From: Clarireedia homoeocarpa
Lineage: Eukaryota > Ascomycota > Leotiomycetes > Helotiales > Rutstroemiaceae
Reading direction: 5' to 3'
Length of the DNA stretch: 64,000 nt
Assembly (NCBI GenBank): GCA_001465935.1
Contig: LNKV01000018.1
Span: 332,542 to 396,541, forward strand
Under the pieces are notes generated by a model. The model worked only from the letters and a program-made list of their open reading frames with translations. It searched no databases and had not been told where the DNA came from. Both the position numbers and the translations under genes were made by a program. Shown here in pieces: positions 1 to 9,709 of this stretch; positions within the stretch are counted from its first letter, which is position 1; every line of letters starts with the position of its first letter.

Positions 1-69
1 GCATTGCAACCAGAAGAGAAAGCCGCTGCCTCCCGGAAATCATCGTCCATCGTAAGATTCCATTCCTAG
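1..69 (+). CDS. possible C-terminal end of an upstream gene (partial)
   Basis: The first frame on the plus strand is open from the window edge to a TAG at 67-69 and would give about 22 residues rich in Ala, Glu, Lys and Ser. If real, it is the tail of a gene that converges on the MOG1 gene. Nothing in it is diagnostic and the length is too short to exclude chance. Confidence 0.2.
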   Translation, partial: ALQPEEKAAASRKSSSIVRFHS

Positions 70-215
70 CATGACCTTCAGGGTCATAAATCATTTCCTA
101 ATATCCCTATATGCTATGCCATCGCGTAAACAAATGGGATACATCCATCCGTTCATTCATCCATTCATGCATCCAATCCACCCCTCTTCCACTTCATTCC
201 TTTGCACCCACTCAT

Positions 216-1018
216 CTAAACCTCATCAAAAAGACCCCAATCCTTGATCTTGAAAGTCTCCCAAACCTTCGCCGAATGCTCCACCGCATTCTCAATCAAC
301 TTCCCTTGTTTCCCCAACTGCAAATCAACATCATCCTCCGTGTACTCGCCTTTGATATGTGGCACGTTAATCGTGACCAAGATATCGGTGTGCTCTTTCT
401 CTAAGCGAATCATGTTCAGCACTATAGCTGTGAAATCTGGTGCCGGGTCACGGGAGTTGGGGTCCCGAGGCGGTGTTTGTGTAGCAATGAGGGTGTAGGC
501 TGGTGTGCCTTCTCTGAAGAGGGGTTAGCTGGGCACGTGATGTGATGGAGAAGGATAGGAAGAAGAGGATAGGGCATGGAGAATAGGAATTTGATCACTT
601 ACGGGAGCTTCGAAAACTTGGTGTCGGTGATCGACCACACTTTCACAGTGTCCAGATCGGAATCAACGATATCCTCGAGATGAGTGGTCATAGCCGCGCC
701 GTCGGTCGCAGCTCCCGAACCGGATGTACCAACCCGCTCGGTGATGTCGAAAATGATACTAGTGAAGCCATCTTTATCCAAGTAGACTTCTTGGTGATCA
801 GGAACTTGCCGAATGGTACTGAAGGTAATGTTAGTAGAGTAAAGTGAAAATATATTGTCGCGGTGGATGAATGACTTGGCGGAGAGCAAGCTGAAAGAAG
901 GAAGTGGGGTGATTTTGGAGGGGTTTGGTGCGTGGACTTACCTGACGTCGGCGAAGGCTGAGGGGAGGTCGACGATAATGGCGCCGCCGAAAAGGGGAGT
1001 TGATACGTAAGTTGTCAT
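216..1018 (-). CDS. MOG1: Ran guanine-nucleotide release factor, MOG1 family
   Basis: This encodes a 196-residue protein that helps release nucleotide from the nuclear transport GTPase Ran. The exons are 1018-942, 818-603 and 513-216. The first residues contain the family signature (LFGGAIIVDLP, then FADV), followed across intron 1 by RQVPDHQEVYLD. The C-terminal exon holds the late Mog1 signature DILVTINVPH. Both introns are GT-AG and the joined length is a multiple of three. The start is the ATG at 1018, because the LFGGAI motif lies 8 residues after it, as in other Mog1 proteins; an upstream in-frame extension to about 1120 is unlikely to be coding. Length fits the family. Confidence 0.93.
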
Positions 1019-2255
1019 GTTGAGTACTGTTTGGTTTTTGAGTGTTGTGGATGGTCTGGGTCGTGATTTTCGTTGGCGCTGGTGAAATGTTGGTTGGTAG
1101 GGCTGCAGCTGACTACGCAATCAGACGTCACTGCTGAGCTAGTATTTTGAGAGGTTCCCGACAGGAATGTCGTCGGCGCAGTATATATGGATGTAGATTG
1201 AGTGTCTTTGGATTATCACGCCTTGGATGTATTTTCATAGAATGTGTGGATATTCTAAGATGTCTTGTTGATGGTGTTGGTGTTGTTAGGCGTTAAATGT
1301 TGCTGAAACTTGGGATCAACTTATCGGTTATAATTGCTGCCATTCCTTTCAGTGCCAGTGGTTTGGGTAGGTCTAAACGATGCCAGCAGTAAAACGATTA
1401 CCTCCAACATCCTTCATGTTTGCATTGTTGACATTCATCTACGTTTAGCAACTGAAATCCTCGAATGCGTGCGTGTCTAGCAGAAAATCTATTTTGTTTC
1501 GACGCGACCATGGACTAACATAACAGCCTAGCCTTAATTCTACCTGCAGGCGTAAAGGAGGGGTTACATAATTACGAGTATAGTACTCTGCTTCGACCAG
1601 CGCTCAGACATTGGTCTTCATCAAATGCCTCGAGCAGGCAGTCTCTTATTGGTATACATTGCTACCTGCGAAGATCTCCATCTACACAATCAAAATCGCA
1701 TGGGATGTTGCTTGCTTGTTCGGCCGGTGGGTGAAGACAATGGCCATAACTGACTCCAGTCTCCACAACAAATCCTCGAAACGAACTCGCTTGCCTTTCT
1801 AATTCGAGAGACCAGCCAAAAATCATAAAAGAACCCAAAGCACGACAAAAGTCACAATCCTAATCCTAAAAAGTAAAAGAAAAATCAAAATATAATTTAA
1901 TTCTGATTGATCAGAAGGTGGGTTGCAAAGATTGGATGAATGGAGTATAATGGGCATGAGCCACGGTCATCTCTGGTAAAAGGCAAGAAATGAATTCTGA
2001 GCTAGCTTGTCCCACTCCAGTTTGAAAAGTGTTTAAACAAAAATATATACCATTAAAACATACATGGCAGGAAAAATACGAGCTTTGACCATAAATGCAG
2101 GGATTGAGCTCCGGTATGCTTGTTTTGCCGATGATCGACCGACCCTTATTGAATGAACCCCGCGTTGCGATATTCCAAGTTGATTCCGGAGGTTGCAAAG
2201 GTTGAATTGTAGTTATATCAACGACATTGAGACAATAGCCAGAAGAAGTTCAAAG
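1019..2255. other. intergenic region, no gene seen
   Basis: This stretch separates the heads of MOG1 (minus) and the HIT gene (plus), so it should hold both promoters. Small open frames exist (for example 1611-1802 plus and 1911-2198 minus), but none shows a family motif or spliceable continuation. I see no tRNA or transposon signature. Confidence 0.5.
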
Positions 2256-3364
2256 ATGTCTGCGTGTATTTTCTGCAAAATCATCAAAGGTTCGTTTGCA
2301 CCACATGTTCAATCCTTCACATCATATCATCTAGTCCCTCCGACATCCCCCTCTTCATGCACCATCACACAGCTAACCTCTCCTCCCCCTCAACCACACA
2401 GGAGATATTCCCTCCTTCAAACTCTACGAGTCCGAAAAAGTCCTCGCCTTTCTCGATATCAATCCGCTTTCTCGAGGTCATGCTGTATGTCCCATTCCGA
2501 ATTCTTCCCAATCCACCCTGTCCTCGTTTCACCCCTCCTTGTACCGGATCTTCGGTCCTTTCTGTTCTCATGCACATTATCTGCTGCCATTCAGATACTT
2601 GGAGTATACTTGTGCACATCATACTAATTCTTAACGACTACCTTGTAGCTCGTGATACCTAAATTCCACGGCGAGAAATTGGCTGATATTCCGGATGACC
2701 AATTGACGGAGATCTTGGTACGAGCTCAATTTCTTTTCTCCCCCTTCCCCCCGATATTTGCTCCTTCTTTCCCCTGCGGCACACAAGCTGACATGTATTG
2801 ATCTGAAATAGCCCGTAGTAAAGAAACTCGTCACAGCAAGCGGTGCTACGAATTATAATATCCTGCAGAACAATGGACGACTGGCGCATCAGGAGGTTGA
2901 TCATGTATGTTATTTTGCTCTCCTCTTCCGTCCTCTGCCGATCTGCTCACTCCGTTTGGGGTGATATGCTTCGTTTCTTCAGGTGCTGATCTATTGATTC
3001 TAGGTTCATTTCCACATGGTATTTATGAGTTCTCTCATCTATTTCTCCCTTTCGAAAGACTTTTAACTTCCGTATATCGCGGGACTGACTTCTCCTCCTC
3101 TACATCTGCCTCGTATTTACATGGCTTTTCGCTACCGAAATTCTTGTGCTCTTCCCACAATCACATACACACTACTCCCCCATATCCCATCCAATCCCCC
3201 TCCCCTTACTATCACCCACTCCCCCATGAACCCCTCACTAACACCTCCCCTTTTAGATCCCCAAACCCTCCCAAGAAGAAGGTCTCATCGTCGGCTGGCC
3301 ACAACAAAAGACCGACATGGATAAACTGAAAGAATTATTCGCCGAGCTCAAGTCCAAGATGTGA
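2256..3364 (+). CDS. HNT1: HIT-family nucleotide hydrolase (HINT/Hnt1-like)
   Basis: The 133-residue protein belongs to the histidine-triad superfamily; HINT-type members hydrolyse adenosine phosphoramidates. Six exons: 2256-2289, 2402-2484, 2649-2717, 2812-2904, 3004-3018 and 3257-3364. The N-terminus has CIFCKIIKG and DIPSFKLYE, typical of HINT proteins, and the active-site triad HVHFHMI starts near residue 93. The triad is split over three exons: the first His ends exon 4, VHFHM is the whole of the 15-nt exon 5, and Ile starts exon 6. The start ATG at 2256 gives the expected short N-terminus before CIFC. Introns take up nearly two thirds of the gene. The HNT1 symbol is by analogy with yeast and I have not checked orthology. 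Confidence 0.9.
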
Positions 3365-4325
3365 TAGTTCTTCGGGCCTACGAATGGACTTTTGTATAGA
3401 AGGAGGGGGTAGGCGGGCAGATATGGTGATGGAGGATTGCGATTCGGACTTAGGAAATCAAAGTTAGAGAGAGGTAACTGACTTTACGAGATAAAGATAT
3501 GCTGGTTTAGATAGCAATCGCTCCTTAAAGGGGGTGGAGAACGATGTAGAGAGAGAGAGAGAGAGGGAGACGAATACCAATGTGAATCGAAATATCTCAC
3601 AAGACCTATCTTTACATCATCACACTGGTGATTTATTCTACTACACCACCACTCTAAATATTTCAATCTATCTTGTCGACCCATCCTCAAGTCTTGTTTA
3701 TACTCTACCGTACCTCAAAGCCAGATAGATCTCCATGATCATGGTACAGTACGTACCCACCCGTATCCCACAATCCTAGGTGAATGAATGAATAGCTAAT
3801 TCTGAAAAATTATCGTGAAATAAAATGAAATAAAATCCATCAATCAGCCAACTCCGAACAACCGACCGAAGAGGAACCGTTTGTCCTCGTGTATCTATCA
3901 TTCATTCATTCATTCATTACCAAGTTTCCTCCCCTTTTAATTCTCGCGAAAGCAAGCCTGCTTACCAATCGATCTATCTATCTATTCAGCATCGTCTGGC
4001 TTTCTACTCTCTCTATCCGTAACTTATAATGGATAGATGGATGGATGGATAGATAGATGGATGGATGTACTATGGATGCAGGTTAACAAACAAGATAACA
4101 ATGCGATTTAGTGATGATAGTATGACCCTATATACAAAGACCCTATTCATACATAACCCCTTTTCTTCCTCTTTCCTTTCTTTTCTCTTTCTCTTTCTCT
4201 TTCTTCCATCTACCATTCGTTTACTTACATGATCTGTCTCCCATCTATCTGTAATATATAGGTCGGTGAGGAACAGTCCTGCGATTCCAACACACACTCA
4301 GTCTGCCAGCTAACTAATTAATCAA
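3365..4325. other. intergenic, simple-sequence rich
   Basis: This lies between the convergent 3' ends of the HIT gene and the CRAL-TRIO gene. It holds several microsatellites: an AG run at 3548-3566, ATTC/CATT tetranucleotides near 3901-3918, and GATA/GGAT tetranucleotides at about 4029-4068. A CTTT-rich tract lies near 4165-4204. No gene is supported. Confidence 0.6.
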
Positions 4326-6514
4326 CTAATCAACATCATCTGCACTTGTAGCATTTGCCGTCGTCGTCGCTGCCTCCTCCTCCTTCTGCTCCGGATAAAA
4401 ATCAATCTTCCCGCCCTGCTTAATAACCCCCGTCCGATCAAACAGCGTCCTAGCCCTGACATACGGATCCAACCTCCAATAATCCTCCCTCAATTTCCCC
4501 GCCAACTGCGTTCTCCTCTCCTTGACCCCCTGGCTATCACCCTTCCCCTCAATCCACTCCAGTGTTGCCTTCTCCCACTCCTCGACCAGCTTCTCCCTCT
4601 CCGCGAGCAGTTTGTCCCGCGTAGCTACATCCTTCATGGTGTCATTTTCGCCGGGCACGGGCTCGACGTAGGTATACGACCAGTCTTCGTCACCGCCGAG
4701 CTCTTTGAGGATGTGGCTGCGGGGGACGAATTCAGACATTTCATCGACATTGTTAGTGAAGTGGACTTTGCTGGCAACGACGGGGTCGAGCCAGCCACGG
4801 ATGATTTTCCATATGCCTGGTGGGGGGTGTTAGATTATGGGATTATTGCGATTAGGGAGGGAGGAGGAGAGATGAAGGTGGTATTGGACTGACCTTGGAA
4901 AACCCATGGTGCACGATGGACTAAAACGACGCCCAGACTCTCCGGGTAGTTAGCTTCGAAACACTTGATCATGAATTTCACAGGTGCGTAATCCTATCCC
5001 ATATATTAGTTTCGACTTCAATTACACAGAAATTTTCGTGACATACCATATTAGCAAGAGAAAACCCCGTTAAATCGAACACAATACACTAGAAACGGGG
5101 TCAGTAGTGAAGGATCTAGTTCACAGAATGCTTACAGCTGTGTCTACAGGTGGCTCCAAGAACATCCGGGCTGATTCTATAATGAAAACTGTGTATCTCT
5201 CTAAACTCTCTTCTGATTGCTCGCCTTGTTTGTGTAGTCGGGCTCGTACGAAGCACATTGGTCGGCCGGCTCTGGAGAAATCATGTTAGTATTTGGTTCG
5301 GTGCGGAGCTCCTCAATGTGGGAGTACGTTGGAGCACGTTGGAGCACGTGTGTATGGAAGTTCGCATACTTGTCATGACCATGTAAAAAGCTCTTTCCGG
5401 TACGCATCTGCGCCAGGAACCCCTCCCCCAGTTTCTTCTTATTCGCATCCGTACTCTTCTCGTCCTCAAGCGCAGCCAATTCTCCATTCTTTATGATATC
5501 ATCATCAACATGCATATCCAACGCTCTCCATCTCATCGTCGAGATCATCATCACCAGCGCCTTATCCACATCCCATTTCCTCGCTCTCAAGAACCGCAGT
5601 AGAAGCGCATCCGGATGGTCATACTTCACCATGCTCCAGAAAGCTGTGCGAATAGACTCCGGCGACAAACTTGCCAATGCCTCGTGAAATTCTTTTGTCT
5701 GTCCATATTTATCGTCTGCATCGGCTGAGATGTGCGAGGCGGGACTGGAATCTGAGGATTTGATAGAAGCCGCATCGCCACCTTTGTGCTTGCTTCGCAG
5801 TACTGAGAACCCTCTCTTCTTCTTGGTTTTCTTCTCGGTTGTTGCACCTCCATTGGGGGTTTCTGCTTCGCCGTTGCCGGTTGCTTCTTTATCGATTATG
5901 CCAAAGAGTTGAAGAGTTGTGACCCAAAACTCCTTCAGCTTTTCTTCCTCTTGTGGCGTGAGAGTACCCGGTCTGCCAGGTAGTGTTTCTCCGGCCATTT
6001 TGTAATATTCCAAGTATTCTTGCTCGGGATCGGCCGGTAGATGTTCTGGTGCGGTTTGTTTGGGTGGACCTCTTTTGGACGATGTATAGAGGAATGCGCC
6101 GCTTAGGAAGGCAAGGAGTAGAACAGTTGTCCAACTACCTAGACTACTTTGTTTTGGTATGTGGAGGTATATTTCACGAGAGAATAAGTAAGTATTGTAC
6201 TTTTTCAAGCGTTCTTGTGCCAAGGAGGACAAGCTTCGAGCGCAGGAGATGTTTAAAGTATTCGACCGTTTCAGAGCCGAGTTGGAAACAATGATAGTGC
6301 GCTTTTGTGATTCATACGACCCCTCAAACCTGGGGATACGTGAATGATCCACCGAGTACTTGCGATAGTAAGGCGCAGATGGTTGTCTTGTTGAGGACCG
6401 CCCAACGAAGGTCCCGTGGTTACCGTTGTGATATCGTAAGCTGCTGGGTAGAGAGAGTGTATAAATACGCCGAAGAACAAGATTGTTAGCTACCCTTCCT
6501 ATTGACTTGTTCAT
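4326..6514 (-). CDS. CRAL-TRIO (Sec14-like) lipid-transfer protein, CSR1-like
   Basis: Exons are (6514 or 5998)-5370, 5271-5136, 5088-5047, 4993-4894 and 4816-4326. Starting at ATG 5998 the protein has 465 residues; starting at ATG 6514 it has 637. The CRAL-TRIO N domain (LLRFLRARKWDV) is followed by the lipid-binding fold with GRPMCFVRARLHKQGEQSEE, the strand CIVFDLTGFSLANMDYAP, then FEANYPESLGVVLVHRAPW and WLDPVVASKVHFTNN. These match fungal CSR1-type phosphatidylinositol-transfer proteins, which exchange phospholipids between membranes. The extra 172 in-frame codons upstream look like a basic leader plus a membrane helix (WTTVLLLAFLSGAFLY). I prefer 5998 as the conservative start, but the extension is probably coding in some transcripts. 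Confidence 0.88.
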
Positions 6515-6779
6515 GGAAAGTAATTTCAGCTGAATGTTGGCATCCCAAAACAAAATCAGGTCGATGGAGGGGCCGAGTAGAAGAAGAGGATTGTTTGATG
6601 ACTGGGCTATGGGCTACGTAAAATCCCTTAGGTAGTCGAGGTAGTTCAGAAACCGCTTACTTAACGATGATGTGTGCGAGTAGATTCATCCGATGCGCAG
6701 TTTGCCAGACTTCCTTACTCGTATGCTCGCATAGATTATAATACTTTTGTCCTATAGCAAATAGAAGATATATATATAC

Positions 6780-6811
<32 letters not shown>

Positions 6812-7239
6812 CTTAAAATCTACAAAGTATTGAAGCAATTATCGAAATCTCTACGAAGAACTTCCTTTCGGTATTGTCAATGTCCGAAGCAGCCGTACTT
6901 CGCCATTTTTCTCATTTCATTATTTCCGTCGTCATGAAAATCCCAATAATCTCGCGTGCCGCCCGCACCCAAATGTAAGTTACAAGGACAGGCATTTTGC
7001 TTAACTTTGATTGCTGCAGGTGTTCGTCAGCGGGGTTTGTTGCGGATACCAGGGTTTGCTTACCGCTCGCTCACTCCAATTCAAAAATCCCGATAGCGTG
7101 GATTTGATGTTGTGTCAAACGAAAAGCACAGCCGTGTCACAATCCCACGCCATCGACTTTGTTGTACTTTGTAGGGTTTGGTTGTTTTACATCAAAGCAG
7201 GCACCAAACCTAATATCTATCGCAATCCGAAACAGAATT
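6515..7239. other. intergenic promoter region with AT/TG microsatellite
   Basis: This separates the divergent CRAL-TRIO and DAM1 genes. An alternating purine-pyrimidine tract lies at about 6768-6811: an AT-rich stretch running into roughly thirteen TG dinucleotides. Such tracts can adopt Z-DNA or cruciform forms. No gene is visible. Confidence 0.55.
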
Positions 7240-8044
7240 ATGGCTTCTACCACTCCCCTGGCCAGCGGCAGCAGCACAAAACGATCCACATCCGCCCCTC
7301 GCCGACCCCTCTCGCGACCAACAACACCGCTTCGCCCCTCGTCTAGGTCTTCTCTCCACGATTCTGCAAAGAAGGCTTCCGATGGTCTGTCCAGTGCGCC
7401 TCTGGAAGCCTTCGAGCCCGCTTTTGCAGAGTTATCGGATTCCATGGCAGACTTGGAAGCAAATTTCATGCACTTGCAATTGATGCATGAGAGTCTAGCC
7501 CGGTTTAGTGAGAACTTTGCAAGTTTTCTTTACGGTTTAAACATGAATGCGTTCTGCGTGGACTTCCCGGAGGTAGGGTTAACACGAAGCATATTGAGCT
7601 GCGCATTATCTTAAATTTGTATATAGGCGCCCATCCCAGATTCATTCCGCAGAGCGCAGGAACAAGAGGAGCAATTAGGTCAGTACTATATGGCCTAGGC
7701 GTGAATTTTGCACTAATCATTTTATTACAGGTAAATCAACGAGCCCAGAAAGGTTTCGAGGTGAAATTGATGGGGAAACAACATTCCTGTAGGTGTCGCA
7801 TTATCGCAGCTATTATTTGGTAGATAATTGACCATGTAGGACAACTGATACCACTTTTGTCGACAACCCTCCTACTTCCTCCAAAGCAACTCCAAAATTC
7901 TCTACCCCAGCGCCATCACGTATAGCAAGCGCTTCCGGCCGAGGGGGCTCTTCAGCGGGTTCCTCTGGGAGAGGTGGTACACGAGGAGGTCGCGCTGGAC
8001 GAGGCAGTGGGCTTGCCAGAGCGCGAGGTCGAGGAGTAAGATGA
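7240..8044 (+). CDS. DAM1: DASH/Dam1 complex subunit DAM1
   Basis: Four exons (7240-7572, 7627-7678, 7731-7788, 7840-8044) give a 215-residue protein. The Dam1 core is unmistakable: a helical segment with LSDSMADLEANFMHLQLMHE, then FASFLYGLNMNAFCVDFPEA and the continuation PIPDSFRRA across intron 1. Dam1 is part of the fungus-specific ring complex that couples kinetochores to spindle microtubules. The N-terminus is Ser/Thr/Pro/Arg-rich, as expected for a phosphoregulated subunit. The C-terminal tail is an RG/RGG-rich low-complexity region (repeats of GRGG and RGRG), a plausible arginine-methylation or nucleic-acid-contact tail. Introns are 51-54 nt, GT-AG. Confidence 0.92.
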
Positions 8045-8172
8045 GCGAGCCACTTAATGCACCTTGCATTTATTCTCAATTATGATACCCCGCCATCACG
8101 TTATGGTTGACCAACCCAAAGAATTGGAGACAATGCCTGGGATCTATCCCTGCCAAAGCCTAGGTTTTCTGT

Positions 8173-8669
8173 TCAAGTTTCCTCGTCATCAATGAGTCCA
8201 GAGTTCTCCATTTCTACTTCCACATCTTGCGCCGTAGGTCTATTGCCATTGTCCGTTCGAAGTCCAACGGCGGCTTCGGCTTCTTTTTGTGTATATGGTT
8301 CGTCCTTCAGCGCCTTAACTCTGTAGATATTCTGTCAGTATAAAGGGCAAGTAAAATTGGATATGTAGGTTTCGCTATACCTTCTCTTGTGCGGCTTGCC
8401 CTTAAGATGGGCTACCAAGCTATTATCCGATTCATACCATTTCGCACACTCAACGCAATAATATTTTCCAAGACCCGGTAAATCCTCCGCGGCTTTGGAG
8501 CCTTTGTATTGTGCTAGATGTTTTGGAGAACGAAGATCTGCAGCGATTTGGTCGAGGTCTCTGCAAGATAATATATTAGACTGGAGTACCAATTGGAATA
8601 ATCCGAATAAAATACTTGCCTAAGACGTCTCCTCGTCTTCGTTCTGGTCGATTTCTGAGGGATGCCCAT
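8173..8669 (-). CDS. BUD20: C2H2 zinc-finger 60S export factor, BUD20/ZNF593 family
   Basis: The 125-residue protein is built from exons 8669-8620, 8560-8381 and 8320-8173. The family core is complete: basic leader RTKTRRRLRDLDQI, then PGLGKYYCVECAKWYESDN and SLVAHLKGKPHKRRVKALK, which form a single C2H2 finger. The end is acidic. Bud20 in yeast associates with pre-60S ribosomes and aids nuclear export. Intron 1 has a GC donor (GCAAGT) with an AG acceptor; no GT donor nearby keeps the RRLR/DLDQI junction in frame, so the GC-AG intron is well supported. The 3' end is close to the convergent DAM1 3' end (about 130 bp). Confidence 0.9.
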
Positions 8670-9709
8670 TGCGCCCGTTGCATATATGAGTATCTTCTGG
8701 AACCGAGTTACACAGTACGTTGTAGTTCGTAGAGACAATAACCAAATTTGCCTGGACCCTTGGCGAATTGGTGTTGTTATCGTTAGGACTTTGGAAATTC
8801 AATTCATGAGAAAATTTTAGTTGGGGGGGGGGGGGATGATAGCCGCACTGACGCCCAATCAAGTGGGCACTTGAGGGTTGCAGTAGGACATCTGGAGTTT
8901 GGCTTATATAAGCACGGCTAAGCGGAAAGAACGAACACACGGGGCAGCAGCAACAGGTCACATGCTTTAAGGGTATTCGGTTCAGGGCAAGAAAGGCACG
9001 GATCCCGCAGTTCATGTGAAAAGCCGGAAGCGAATATCGGCTCCGATGCTCGCAAAACCTCACACTGTAGGAAACGTATGGAGCGGAAATGCATCCCACT
9101 TTGGTCCAAAATCCGGATCATGGAGGGGTCTAACGAGGTCTCCAGACCATACAAAAATTCGTTTTGGAAATAAAGCGCACACGACAAAGCTCTTTGCCCC
9201 AAGCTACAGCTAAAGGATATGATGAAAGGTACTCGTCTGTCATGGGATAAATTCATGCAATCTCTCGTCGTGTAACAGACACCAACCCATAGCAAAGAAA
9301 TAAAATTCCTCACACAAGATTTACATACAGTACATCTAGCAAAAGTGATTGGCTCCTCGAAATTCCACCACGTGCCGAGCTCCCTCCTTCATCCTCGAGC
9401 AAATTTCACACTCGCGCTCAGCTAGTTATCCGCCGTCCCAATATAATAATCCCGACGTCAGAAGTCGAGGACCCGTTCACAGGTTGGAATTACACATACC
9501 TTGAATTTGATTGGTCACAGCTATCCCTTAGTCCCATCCCAGCCCGGATCGACTCCAGATAAGCGGCTTCAATTCGCAGCACTTTGGTTTGAAGCTCGGT
9601 AACTGGAACTCTCTATTTTCCTGTTTTTACCCCCAACCCCCACCAAAGTTGTTTAAAATACAACTGCAACTTCTCCTCTCCCATTCTGTTTAACCCAACA
9701 CTCATCACA
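8670..9709. other. intergenic, divergent promoter of BUD20-like gene and aconitase
   Basis: No supported gene. A run of about eleven Gs lies at 8824-8834. The last 300 bp before the aconitase start are pyrimidine-rich on the plus strand (for example around 9620-9695), as is common for strongly transcribed fungal genes. Open frames here carry no recognisable motif. Confidence 0.5.

Noticed and set aside
7813..8079. Minus-strand Pro/Arg-rich frame of 88 codons
   Set aside because: It is antisense to the RGG-rich tail of DAM1.
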